A stretch of DNA of 64,000 bases from Chamaelirium japonicum (taxonomy: Eukaryota; Streptophyta; Magnoliopsida; Liliales; Melanthiaceae): contig OX393549.1 of the NCBI GenBank assembly GCA_947650365.1, positions 80,633,415 to 80,697,414 of the forward strand. Direction: 5' to 3'. The notes under the pieces are model-generated. The model was not told the DNA's origin. It saw only the letters and a list, made by a program, of their open reading frames with translations, and did no database searches. This document shows positions 34,065 through 48,835 of the stretch, piece by piece. Position numbers and translations under genes: made by a program. The number at the start of each line of letters is the position of its first letter. Within the stretch, counting starts at the first letter, position 1.

Positions 34065-34690
34065 GAAGCAGCTCGCCTCTTGCGGCCTACACACACTGCA
34101 ATTCCAGGGGTAGAGAAGTCATCAACTTCCAACGCGTCGCCAGCTATGCACACTGCTTCGCAAGGTTCGCTCCGGAAGCCTTCTCGATCACTCCACCAGC
34201 TTCCGGCACTTCATCAGCTCTTCACACCGCCTTGCAAGCTCTGCTCCAGAAATCTCCTCGGTCGCTCGAGACTTCCCCAAACGGGACTCCAGCTTCTAAA
34301 GTGACGCACGAGTAGCAAGTCGAAGACCTTAAGGCATCGAAGCGGCTCGCCTCCCACAACTTACACGCGCTGCAACTCCAGGGGTAGAGAAGCCGTCAAC
34401 TCCTGACGCGTCGCAAGCTATGAACGCTGCTTCGCAAAGTTCACTCCGGAAGCCTTTTCGGTCACTCCACCAACTCCCGGCACTTCGTCAGTTCCTCGCG
34501 TTGCTTCACAAACTCCGCTCCAGACGTCGTCTCGGTCGCTCGAGCTTTCCCCAAACGAAACACCAGCTTCTAAAATGATGCATGAGTAGCAAGTCAAAGA
34601 CCTTAAGACGTCGAAGCGGCTCGCCTCCCGCAGCTTACACGCGCTGCAACTCCAGGGGGTAGAGAAGGCTTCAACTTCCGACACATCGCA
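34065..34690 (+). repeat. 274-bp tandem repeat in gypsy 3' UTR
   Basis: Units anchored by GAAGCRGCTCGCCTC at 34065, 34339 and 34613 (spacing 274) give about 2.3 copies. They contain GCTTCGCAA and CACTCCACCA motifs. Copies differ by scattered substitutions. Confidence 0.9.
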
Positions 34691-35407
34691 AGCTGTGCGT
34701 GCTGCTTCGCAAGGAAGGTGCGCAGCCGCTTCGCAAGTAAGGAGTCATCCGTCCGGAATCCGCCAGGCTTATGCAAAAGCTCGGGCCCATCCGAACGTCG
34801 TCAGTCCCTCAAATTCGAAGACTCGAAGGATTGGAACTGCCATTGAAGTCAAATGCGGTAACCTGACGATAGGCGGATACATCGGCGACAACCGCATCCT
34901 TCGCGATGCCAAAAAAAAAAAAAAGGGGGGGGACAAAGGAGCCACCTTCCCTGGCCTCCAAAGTCTCCGCCTCGTCCTCGCACCAAGCGAGCGTCACTAC
35001 GCTCGGCTTCGTCTTGTTCCCTCGCCGTGTCGTTGTCATTATGCTCCCGCACCAAGAAGACGACAACACTCCGCTGAAGAACCCTTCGGCTCGTCGCCGA
35101 AGAATGCTTCATCTTCCTCCGCACCAAACTCCAAATCGCCTATTTCGATGTCCTTCAAGCCGGCATCGTTATCGGAAAAGTTCTCTCCAAAGCTCGATGA
35201 CAGGTCTTCGGAAGCCGCTCAAATAGACGCATCCTGCAGAGAGACAAAAGTCAAGTCAAATCCAGCAAAAGCAAGCTAAGCTCGAAGTAAAGAAGCCGGT
35301 CAAAACCCAAGAGAAATAGATCGAGTCCAGAAGTTGAAAAAAAAGAACCAAGACTCAGAGACGAAAAGTCAAGTCAAGTTCGGCGAAAGCAAGCTAAGCC
35401 CAAAGTC

Positions 35408-35462
35408 AAAAAAAAAAAAAAAAAAAAAAAGAAGAAGAAGAAGAAGAAGAAGAAGAAGAAGG
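35408..35462 (+). repeat. A-run and (GAA)n microsatellite
   Basis: About 23 A bases are followed directly by about ten GAA triplets. Confidence 0.9.
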
Positions 35463-36160
35463 AAGAGCCCCACTTCGCATGACGACTCCGCCTCCGCCTC
35501 GTCACATCAAGCCGTTGCGATCATCTTTTGGCTACAACGGTTTGCCATCAACATCGCGCTCTTGCACCAAGAAGGCGACAACACTCCGCCAAGGTGCATC
35601 GCCTTTATCTTCGCACCTCCGTCACCCCCGTGCCGCCATGGGATGTCGTCGAGACGTGTTGCCTTCATCTTCGCACTCCTGTCTCCCCTGAGCCGCCTTT
35701 GGACTTCGCGCAACGACCGCCGTCAACATCCGCACCACCTTCAAAGCAAGAGGAAGTCCGCAACGAAGAAGATGGTCCAAGCCACCGAAGAGCGTTCATC
35801 TCCGCGAACCGCCAGAGGGGCCTTCGTCTCCAAGCCGCCGAAGGATCCTTCGCCTCCAAGCCACCGAAGAGCCTTCATCTCCGCGAGCCGCTAGAGGAGC
35901 CTTCGCCTCCAAGCCGCCGAAGAAGCCATCACGCACCATCGCCGCCACCGCCGACGAATGAGGCGACACCGGGAAGACGGAGCAAGTCGCGTGCAACCCC
36001 AGGCAGCTCTCTTCCGACGGCGGTCTCCAAAAGCCGGCGGAGCCTTCTACAAAAAACAAGGCACAGGATAAAAGGGGTAAAGGCTCTTAAATAAGCCACC
36101 AAGCCCATCAAAGAAAGGAATCAAGGACAAGTACTCCGCGTTTCTGCCGGTGCACTCATC

Positions 36161-36174
36161 CTTGAGGGGGCATT
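36161..36174 (+). other. Gypsy polypurine tract
   Basis: CTTGAGGGGGCATT directly precedes the right LTR. The G-rich run is the expected plus-strand primer position, although a CATT separates it from the LTR. Confidence 0.75.
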
Positions 36175-39100
36175 TGTAGACACACAAATTGTGTCTAACC
36201 CGGACCCGACTTGCGTGCCCCTACGTGGATGCAAACCCGACGCGCTCAGACCCGGACCCGACTCGAAGGCCCCCTACGTGGATGCAAACCCGATGCGCTC
36301 GGACCCGGACCCGACTCGAATGCCCCTGCGTGGATGCAAACCCGACGCGCTCGGACCCGGACCCGACTCGAAGGCCCCTACGTGGATGCAAACCCGATGC
36401 GCTCGGACCCGGACCCGACTTGAATGCCCCTGCGTGGATGCAAACCCGACGCGCTCGGACCCGGACCCGACTCGCGCCCGACAAAGGAGCTGGGCGGGCC
36501 CACCCTCAAGTGGGGCCCACCCGGCCGGCCCTACACTAAAACCCGAACCCCCTAGGGGGGCCGGCCCTATACTAGGGTCCGGACCCCTATGTGGTGGCCG
36601 GCCTTGCAAAGGAAAAAGAAAAGAAAGGAAAGAAAAGAAAGGAAAGAAAAGAAAAGAAAGAAAAGAAAAGGAAAGAAAAAGAAAGGAAAGAAAAGAAAAG
36701 AAAGAAGGGGGCCGGCCGGCCTTGCAAGGGAAAAGAAAAGAAAGGAAAGAAAAGAAAAGGAAAGAAAAGAAAAGAAAGAAAAGAAAAGGAAAGAAAAGAA
36801 AGGAAAGAAAAGAAAAGGAAAGAAAAGAAAAGGAAAGAGAAGAAAGAAAAGGAAAGAAATACCGCAATGCGCGGGGGGAGGTTGCGTATGACGTCTGCAC
36901 ACACGCGGATCTGCGCCGATCCCTCGATCCGACGCACAAGAAGAAGCGCCCGATCGCCATCGATTTCGTGTGTGAAATTCAGCCATAATTGCACCCGCCA
37001 GAAAAGGAAAACAACTTAATGTTATTCCCCTCATCAATGGATGAATAAATCTAGGGCAATTATGAGAGAGATACAAAAGGGATTTAAAATTAAAAGTTCC
37101 CATATCTCTCTCCCCTCCCCTTTGCCTATAAATAGAGGGGGTGGGGGAATGAAGAAGAGGTCGAAGACTGAAGACGAAGCGCGGGAGCTCTGCAGAAGAG
37201 GAGACGCTTCTTCACCGACCCAAGGTTTCACGAGGCACAGTCAAGCCTGTCCCGAGGGATCGGCTTACTGAAGGCCCTCATCAACGTGAAGACCCTTGCA
37301 CACGAAGATCAAGACTTCGACTCCGTGCACGAAGAAGAAAGCACGGAGAAGAAGACCCTTCGACTCCGAAGACGCCAGAAGCAAAGGCTGGAGAAGAAGA
37401 TCGGAGCGGCACCACCCCGTCGTCTCCAACACCCCTTCGACTCCGATCAAGCTCAAAAGCCCAGAGAAGAAGAACGAAGCGGCGCTACACCCGTCCTCTT
37501 CAACAAAGCCTTCGACTCCGATCAAGCTCAAAAGCCTGGAGAAGAAGGGAAGCGGCGCTACACCCGTCGTCATCAACAAGGCCTTCAACTCCGATCAAGC
37601 CCAAAAGCCCGGAGAAGAAGTCGACGCCATAACCGCCACCGGGGATGGTCGAAGTCTGAAGACGAAGCGCGGGAGCTCTGCAGAAGAGGAGACGCTTCTT
37701 CACCGACCCAAGGCTTCACGAGGCACAGTCAAGCCTGTCCCGAGGGATCGGCTTACTGAAGGCCCTCATCAACGTGAAGACCCTTGCACACGAAGATCAA
37801 GACTTCGACTCCGTGCACGAAGAAGAAAGCTCGGAGAAGAAGACCCTTCGACTCCGAAGACGCCAGAAGCAAAGGCCGGAGAAGAAGATCGGAGCAGTAC
37901 CACCCCGTCGTCTCTAACACCCCTTCGACTCCGATCAAGCTCAAAAGCCCGGAGAAGAAGAACGAAGCGGCGCTATACCCGTCCTCTTCAACAAAGCCTT
38001 CGACTCCGATCAAGCTCAAAAGCCCGGAGAAGAAGGGAAGCGGCGCTACACCCTTCGTCATCAACAAGGCCTTCAACTCCGATCAAGCCCAAAAGCCCGG
38101 AGAAGAAGCCGACGCCATAACCGCCACCGGGGATGGTCGAAGACTGAAGACGAAGCGCGGGAGCTCTGCAGAAGAGGAGACGCTTCTTCACCGACCCAAG
38201 GCTTCACGAGGCACAGTCAAGCCTGTCCCGAGGGATCGGCTTACTGAAGGCCCTCATCAACGTGAAGACCCTTGCACACGAAGATCAAGACTTCGACTCC
38301 GTGCACGAAGAAGAAAGCTCGGAGAAGAAGACCCTTCGACTCCGAAGACGCCAGAAGCAAAGGCCGGAGAAGAAAATCGGAGCGGCACCACCCCGTCGTC
38401 TCCAACACCCCTTCGACTCCGATCAAGCTCAAAAGCCCGGAGAAGAAGAACGAAGCGACGCTACACCCGTCCTCTTCAACAAAGCCTTCGACTCCGATCA
38501 AGCTCAAAAGCCCGGAGAAGAAGGGAAGCGGTGCTACACCCGTCGTTATCAACAAGGCCTTCAACTCCGATCAAGCCCAAAAGCCCGGAGAAGAAGCCGA
38601 CGCCATAACCGCCACCGGGGATGGTCGAAGATTGAAGACGAAGCACGGGAGCTCTGCAGATGAGGAGACGCTTCTTCACCGACCCAAGGCTTCATGAGGC
38701 ACAGTCAAGCCTGTCCCGAGGGATCGGCTTACTGAAGGCCCTCATCAATGTGAAGACCCTTGCACACGAAGATCAAGACTTCGACTCCGTGCACGAAGAA
38801 GAAAGCTCGGAGAAGAAGACCCTTCGACTCCGAAGACGCCAGAAGCAAAGGCCGGAGAAGAAGCTCGGAGCGGCACTACCCCGTCGGCTCCAACAAGTCC
38901 TCGATCCCGATCAAGATCCAAAGCCCGGAGGAGAGAAGCGAAGCGTCATCACCCCGTCGTCTTCGACCAACGCCTGCGCCATCCACAAAGAAGAAAGCCT
39001 GGAGCAGATCGTCTGAAGCATCGCTACCCTATCGTCTTCATCAACAAAAGCCGACGCTACAACCGTCGCACGAAGACCATCGCTAACGTCATCGTCTTCA

Positions 39101-39942
39101 TCAACAAAAGCTGACGCCACAACCGTCGCACGGAGATCAGTGCCACCCCCACTATCTTCGAAAGCATTCCTCGACTCCGATCACGCCAAAGAAGCCCGGA
39201 GAAGAAGAGAAGTCCAGTCGACACGCAAACCGTCGAAGCACTGGAGAAGTAGCCCACGTCGTTCGAAGAAGAAGATCGAGTTGACGCTGAAGCTAAAGCC
39301 AACGCGAGAAGCCAAAGCAAAGCCCAAGTAAAGCCCACGCCAAAGCAACGCAAGTGCCAAAGCCAAGCGACTACGCCGACCACGAGCAAAAGCACCGCAC
39401 GTTCTAGCCGATACGACGCAAAGTCCGGAAGAACGAAAGCATCGCAAGTCTCTCTCGGCTACGTCCAAGTGCAAGCGCCGAAGCAAAGCAAAAGCCAGAG
39501 CCATGCCGGAGCCAAGCCAAAGCCAAAAAGCCGAAGCCAAATCCAATGCCAAAAGCACGATCGACGCCGCGAACCGACGATCAAGGACGCCAAGGTCAAG
39601 CATGGAACGAGGAAGACGCGAAGACCGAGGAACGAAGCTGAAGACCCCCTAGCCGAGAAAGCGCGAAGCACGGAAGGGACAAAAGAACATCGGAAATTCC
39701 TTAGCCTCTCCAAAATCCTCACCCTGTAAAGACCCCTGTCCTGGGCAGCCCCTTCAGAGCTCTCGTACGAACACCACGTGGAGACGCGGATCAAAGGGAT
39801 CCTCCAGAAGATCTTTCCCACAATCCCCTGATCAAAACTCGCCGCAACCCGGACTCGCTACACCCGAGCCACCCGGGTCCCGGCCACACTTGTAATCTGG
39901 TTTTGCGCAATAAAGACGACCCGTGCTTTTTCCCACGCTACA
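36175..39942 (+). repeat. 3' LTR of the gypsy element (3768 bp)
   Basis: The partner of 8620-12403 with the same internal order: 52-bp repeats (about 36200-36480), purine tract (36608-36862), TATAAATAG (37127-37135), 488-bp array (anchors at 37262, 37750, 38238, 38726) and AATAAA (39909-39914). It ends CGCTACA. Small differences include a one-base insertion in the 52-bp array and a shorter purine tract. Confidence 0.93.
37158..38870 (+). repeat. 488-bp tandem array inside the LTR R region (3' copy)
   Basis: Three units and a partial, the same number as in the 5' LTR, with unit anchors 488 bp apart. Because it lies downstream of the TATA box it would be present at both ends of the genomic RNA. 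Confidence 0.95.
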
Positions 39943-39947
39943 ACGGT
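39943..39947. repeat. Target-site duplication ACGGT, right copy (gypsy)
   Basis: Identical to 8615-8619. The pre-insertion locus therefore read through from 8619 to 39948. Confidence 0.9.
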
Positions 39948-40360
39948 GATTGCTCCAGTGATTTTATTGTAGCAAAATATTAATCGATTGCGACAATGAT
40001 TAATTTCATTGTAGCTGTTATAGTGAAATCACTGTAGCAACCAAATTGATGCTCTGCTAACCAAGATTTATACTCCAAAATCATTATAGTAGCTATAGTG
40101 ATTTTAGAGTATGAATTCGGACAATAGAGTATCAATTCGGTTGCTACAGTGAAATCAATATAGCTACTACAATGGAATCGATGTAGCAACTGAATCGATA
40201 CTCTACTGCTTGAATTGATATCACTATAGCAACTACAATGACTTAAAGTATCAATTCTGACAATAGCATATCAATTCTGTTGCTACAATGAAATGATTGC
40301 AGCTGCCAATGAAATCCCTGCTACAGTCAAATCACTTTAGCAGCTATAGTATTTTGGATC
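39948..40360. repeat. AT-rich stretch with dispersed TTGCTACAGTGAAATCA-type motifs
   Basis: Variants of TGCTACAGTGAAATCACT occur repeatedly in both orientations (for example near 40021-40040, 40138-40152, 40278-40290 and 40320-40335). This gives an imperfectly palindromic, short-repeat texture. It looks like decayed MITE material, but no clean terminal repeats were found. There is no gene. Confidence 0.5.
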
Positions 40361-40994
40361 TACTATTGGAAATTTCACTGTACAACACATGTTTAGAAAA
40401 AAATAATTGTACATCGACTTCATATTACTGTTTCGCCACTATAGGGGTGAAATAACTATTCAAAAAAATTAAGTGAGGGAGGGACTTAATGCTAAACACA
40501 ATAGATACAAGGGTTTATCGTAATACAAGGTTAGTTAGAAGAGTCTTAGACTAACAAACCATAAAAAAATTATTTTATGGTTCAAACATTTCCCTTGACC
40601 CAAAGCTCAAAGCCTTCACAATCTCCACAATACAATTTGGTGAAATATTATATAAATGAAAATACTATTTATCCCGAAGCGCCTATCCTGAATGGTCAAC
40701 CAACAATATGAGTGGACCCGAATAAGCACGCATCGGTTCTGTCTCAAGCTACCGTTCGAGTACAACTCCACGACATGGAGAATGTGCACTAATAGCTAAT
40801 TTCTAACATAGCTTCTTTCGCAATTGGGGAAACTATTGAACCTACAACAATCTATCTTCATTTCATAGGACGCTGACACTGCAGGATGGATCGGACGAAA
40901 CTATGGATGGGCCAAGGGGTTCCATGCCCCCCCCCCCCCCCCCCCCTCACTTATTTTTTTTTTAAGGAAAACGGTTTGGTGAAATCGAGTACAT
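40361..40994. other. Gene-free spacer with C20 homopolymer
   Basis: No gene or recognised element. A run of 20 C lies at 40927-40946. The right end leads into an inverted-repeat arm. Confidence 0.5.
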
Positions 40995-42187
<1,193 letters not shown>

Positions 42188-42208
42188 ATATATATATATA
42201 TATATATA
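42188..42208. repeat. (TA)n microsatellite
   Basis: Short TA array separating foldback elements 1 and 2. Confidence 0.95.
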
Positions 42209-42579
42209 GAGTAGTGATACATTGCGGCGGGTAACATGCGGGCTTAACGTGCGGCGACCCCCTTTGGGGGTATTTTTGGGATTTTTTTTTTTTGGGGATT
42301 GATCACCCACCCTTGGATTGGACACACAAAAAATTTCAGCCCGATCCAAGACTTGTAGGCCGTCCAAATGTGTTGATCTTTTATCGGTCGTTCAATTTTT
42401 TCGCCATTTTGATCAACACATTTGGACGGCCTATAGGTCTTGGATCGGGCTGAATTTTTTTGTGTGTCCAATCCAAGGGTGGGTGATCAATCCCCAAAAA
42501 AATAAAATCCCGAAAATACCCCCGAAGGGGGTGCCGCACGTTAAGCCCGCATGTTACCCGCCGCAATGTATCACTACTC
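42209..42579. mobile_element. Foldback element 2 (371 bp) within (TA)n
   Basis: It starts GAGTAGTGATACATTGCGGC and ends GCCGCAATGTATCACTACTC, perfect terminal complements. The inverted repeat extends over the whole element to a centre near 42393 (ATCGGTCGTTCAATTTTTTC). Its core differs from elements 1, 3, 4, 6 and 7. It is flanked on both sides by (TA)n. Confidence 0.88.
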
Positions 42580-43363
42580 TATATATATATATATGCATGT
42601 ATATATATAAAACATAACACGTCAGTTTTGTGCTGACTAGACAAAACGGAAGCTGACTATGACAAGTTGATTGAACTAAAATGAACCGAATAGATCTAAC
42701 CACATTCAAAAATCAACGAACGATCTCTATTTCCCCGTCAACCAACACCCTCTCATTGGTTTCAAATCCCGACCCACTTAAACTGCACTAAACCCCTAAA
42801 ATCCTGGCCCATTTAAACTGCATTAAACCCGACCGTTCATCCCGTCATCGTTGTTCACATGAACGGCTATAAACTCGCTTGTTGAAATTTCAGTCGTCCC
42901 AAACCATCGGATCGATCCCAAGGAATCCGTTCGAATAAAGACAGCTGTGATTGATCGATTATAGGGGGAGGGGGAGTTGGTCGCGTCGAAAGCGCTCGCT
43001 TCGTGCCAATTGACACAGGTGTGAAAATATAGTTGTCGTCGAAAGTGTTTTGTTGCCAAAGGCGTTCAGGTATTTGCCAACGAAGGCGGCCCGCTGCAGT
43101 GCCGAAAAATGTGTTGCCATCTATATGATTGATCGATTATAGGGGGAGGGGGAGTTGGTCGTGCCGAAAGCGCCCGCTTCGTGCCAATCGGCACGGGCGT
43201 GGAAATGGGTGTCCCTATGAATACCGGTGGTGTCGTCGAAAGTATTTTATTGCTGAAGGCATTTAGGTGGGTTGCCGCCGAAGGCGGTCCGCTGCAGTGC
43301 TGACCGTTGTGTTGCCGCCGAAGACGGCCCACTGTAGTGCCGATAGGCACGGGCATGCACTAG
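42580..43363 (+). mobile_element. Candidate non-autonomous Helitron (3' end defined)
   Basis: The right end shows the Helitron signature: a short hairpin GTGCC-GATA-GGCAC (43337-43350), nine bases, then CTAG (43360-43363) followed by T of a TA-rich target. Inside, a 178-bp tandem duplication starts with GATTGATCGATTATAGGGG at 42949 and 43127, and a second hairpin of similar sequence lies near 43176-43191. I could not fix the 5' TC terminus; the left edge given is the (TA)n border. There is no Rep/helicase coding. Confidence 0.5.
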
Positions 43364-43378
43364 TATATATATTTAGAA

Positions 43379-43945
<567 letters not shown>

Positions 43946-44054
43946 GTGAAATCGAGTTCAGCTTCCCGGACCCCTTTTTTTAATTATTTGTAGTATAAGT
44001 CTTGAATCTTAGTATATCAAAAAAAAAATTGGTTAATGCTTTGGCCTCTCCAGA

Positions 44055-44528
44055 TTAAATTATTATGCTTTGCCCACTCTCAGTATAAAATCGTGGTTTT
44101 GTCCCTGAGGATGGAGATGGTCTCTCAATGGCCAATTCTCTATTAGCTCCTTCTATTTGTTTATCAATTTGGGTGGAGTAATCTGCCCAATAGCTAAGCA
44201 GATTTGGCTGACCAAGTAACCCATGAAGACCAAGATCTTCATACGACAAGCCACCAAGGATAAGATCCTCACATAAATCAACCTCATCAAGCCAAAACCA
44301 TCCCGAGATTTTGGATATGCTTTGTCCTTTCTGCTGGCACCCAGAGGAGACTTCCGACCATTTGTTGATCCACTGTACTTCACGAAGCAAACTTGGGCAA
44401 ACTTCCATTCCAGGATCCGGATCATAGCTTACCCCAGCGCGCTCCTTGGCCTCCCAATGGGGACCGTGGCATAAGAAGCGTAACAGAGCAGACTTTAGGA
44501 GAGGCTGGGACACCGTCACAATTGCCAT
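44055..44528 (-). CDS. Unrecognised 157-residue open frame
   Basis: The frame has non-repetitive, protein-like composition (many Trp, Gly, Leu; GWFWLDEVDLCEDLILGG; GLHGLLGQPNLLSYWADYS), unlike the AT repeats around it. I do not recognise a family, signal peptide or membrane segment. It has no conserved neighbours. It may be a fragment of a captured gene or of a retroelement 3' region, or a chance frame. The call rests on length and composition only. Confidence 0.25.
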   Translation of the reverse strand: MAIVTVSQPLLKSALLRFLCHGPHWEAKERAGVSYDPDPGMEVCPSLLREVQWINKWSEVSSGCQQKGQSISKISGWFWLDEVDLCEDLILGGLSYEDLGLHGLLGQPNLLSYWADYSTQIDKQIEGANRELAIERPSPSSGTKPRFYTESGQSIII

Positions 44529-46602
<2,074 letters not shown>

Positions 46603-46619
46603 TCACGCTGACATCAATA

Positions 46620-48835
46620 CATTCGATGGTAAAGGCTAGTGTCAACCCTTCGAAGGTGGTTGTTGGCCAGATAAATAATGCACTAGTCGAATACAAGCAT
46701 GAAGTCTCTGTGGCAACCAACCGAAGACATATACATGAGTGGCTAGGGTCACAAGGCAGCCATCCGGAAGGCTGCAGCAATTGGCAAGACTCGACGTCCC
46801 TAAGATGTCGATCTAGCAACGAGCACGTTACCCACGGGGAAGGGGGTCCAGCTACATACCAAATTTCGGTAGCTGACTTCCAACTGTAGAACCTCCTCAA
46901 GAAGAACACGGCCCTCGAGCAAGAGAGGGATTCCCTGAAGATGGCAGTTGAAAGAGCGGGGGTTGTGGTCCACAACTCACTCGCCGCTAATGAAGATCAA
47001 CCAAGGACTCGTCTAGACACGAGTCATCATCTCAAAGAACTGTATGGGCCGCGTACCGAGAGGCATCAGGCATCCACACATGCACCGAGGCAAACGGTGT
47101 GGGATCACCTCGACGTCAACGGTGCACCGAGCCACTACCGAGAAAGGTCATCTGAATCAACGGGGTCCACTGGACGCCCCATTCACTCACGCAAGAAAGC
47201 AACATATGCCCATGAGCTACTCAACAAACTAAGGCATACCGCCGACATAGGGCGTCGCCATTAAGACCACAGGTAGCTAATCGCCTTAACGGGGCCTCTA
47301 CACCCCGAGGTGCATGTAACCCCATTCCATAAGGGTTGGTGAACACCAAGCTTACCAAAGTTCAACTGCATCAAGGGAGACCCAGCTCTCCATGTCCTGG
47401 CCTTCAAGCAGGTCATAATATCTCACTAGTATGAGAACCCTGTTCTTTACCGTATATTTGCAAAAAGCCTTGAGGGACCTGCCCTCAACTGGTACTACAC
47501 GCTGCTCACAGGTAAGGTGGCCATATTTAAAGAGTTAGTAGAACTTTTCATGGAGCACTACTGACTGAACCTGAAGCCGGAAAAGAATCTAGATGATCTC
47601 TATCGGTTAAATATGGGCTCTGACGAGTCTTTAAGAAGCTTCACAATGTGATTTCACAATGAGCATTACGAGCTCACTGGCTAGTCCCAAAATAAAGAGT
47701 CATCATACTAGCATTCCAGAACGCTATCCGGTCGAAACTCCATGTCTATACTAATTTTATCCGGTATCCTTTCGGCTCTTTGGAAGCTATATTCAAGCGA
47801 GTACAGTGGGAGATAGAGGTGGAGGACAATCAGTGGGCTAGAAGACTGTGCGAGCCTCGCAATTCTCAGTACAAAGAAAGCTGACAAAGCCCCAAAGGAT
47901 GCATGCTCCAAGAAGCACACCAACATCACGTCTGACAAGAAGGGATCGGCCAAGAGGCAGAATAAAGAACCAAAAGACCCTCCAGCGCCAGGAAGATGAG
48001 AGCTCCGAGGGAGCAGAGAGTGTTCACTGAGCTGAATACCTCGATTGAAGACATCTTCGCCTACTTGCAGAATGAGCCCTTTTGCAAGTGGCCACAGCCT
48101 CTCCCTCCAAATCCTGACCAGGCGGGGTATGTGATAGCCTATTGCGAGTTACATCACAGCCACGGCCACCCAACCTCTACCTGTCGGAAGCTAAAACATC
48201 ACATCAAAGACCTGATCCAAGAAGGGCGACTCGATGGTTACCTCACTAATAAGAAACCAGGCCGAGAGAAGGAAGGGCAATATCAGTAAAGGAAGAGAGT
48301 CAAGATGATACGAGAATGCATAATCCTCCAAGCAAACAGTGTGCACGGATACCTACATCGGCAAGCACCCTTCGGTAAAAAGGTTGAGCACCTAGAAATA
48401 CAATTTCACAACGTCCGTCGGACAGTCTTTGAAAAATTATAACCGTGAACTTGATTTATCAATAAAATACCTATTTTCCTCAAAATTGAAGTCACTTGAA
48501 ATTCTGTTCCACCGGTTCAAGGCACCTAAAGGCTCCTGGCAACCCAAGTCAACCAAAGATTTCAATTTCGTCCGTTTAAGTTGGAAGTTCGAAGTAAAAG
48601 CGGCTTTGCCCTTTCAAGGGATACAGCATATGTGCCAATTACAAACAAAAATAAAGATACAATATGACAGAAGGGACAGAAGCAGAGAATTTAACAAAAG
48701 AGACATGATACTCAGAGCCGTTTTTCCAATCACGAAGGAAGTCGCCAACGACAAATTTGCTCCATCTTGGGAGGGGCCATACGTCATAGAGTACAGAGAC
48801 TACGAAGGTTCCTAGAGGCTAATCGTCAAAGTCTA
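46620..48835 (+). pseudogene. Ty3/gypsy relic: Gag joined to integrase C terminus
   Basis: Translated pieces in several frames follow a gypsy element. Near 46880-46950 is a coiled-coil-like NLLKKNTALEQERDSLKMAVERAG-type stretch. At 47470-47640 is the Gag domain (GPALNWYYTLLTGK, LFMEHY, DDLYRLNMGSDESLRSF). At 47996-48289 is a Gag C terminus (CELHHSHGHPTSTC knuckle, LIQEGRLDGYLTNK). At 48640-48810 is an integrase C terminus (IKIQYDRRDRSREFNKRDMI, GPYVIEY). Protease, RT, RNase H and the integrase core are missing, so about 4 kb of pol has been deleted. Frameshifts and stops are frequent. The Gag style is Tat-like. No LTRs were identified. Confidence 0.75.

Larger units (their letters stand above)
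33831..36160 (+). other. Long 3' untranslated region of the gypsy element
   Basis: 2.3 kb between the integrase stop and the polypurine tract, with no recognised gene. It holds A-runs near 33856 and 33945, a 274-bp tandem repeat (34065-34690), an A-then-G run at 34911-34927, an A-run followed by (GAA)n at 35408-35462, and GCCGCCGAAG-type short repeats near 35790-35930. Long repeat-bearing 3' regions are characteristic of the Tat/Ogre group. Confidence 0.8.
8620..39942 (+). mobile_element. Tat-like Ty3/gypsy LTR retrotransposon with nested insertions
   Basis: The element is bounded by TG...CA long terminal repeats (8620-12403 and 36175-39942) and a perfect ACGGT target duplication. The order is LTR, primer-binding site, gag, protease, RT, RNase H, second RNase H-like domain, integrase, long 3' region with tandem repeats, polypurine tract, LTR. 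Integrase following RT-RNase H is the Ty3/gypsy order. The additional RNase H domain and large repeat-bearing 3' region are Tat-clade features. The 31.3-kb span includes a 9.9-kb copia element (20684-30602) and a 3.4-kb internal rearranged block (17080-20479). Without these the element would be about 18 kb. Both removals restore one frame. Four in-frame stops mean it is not autonomous now. Confidence 0.92.
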
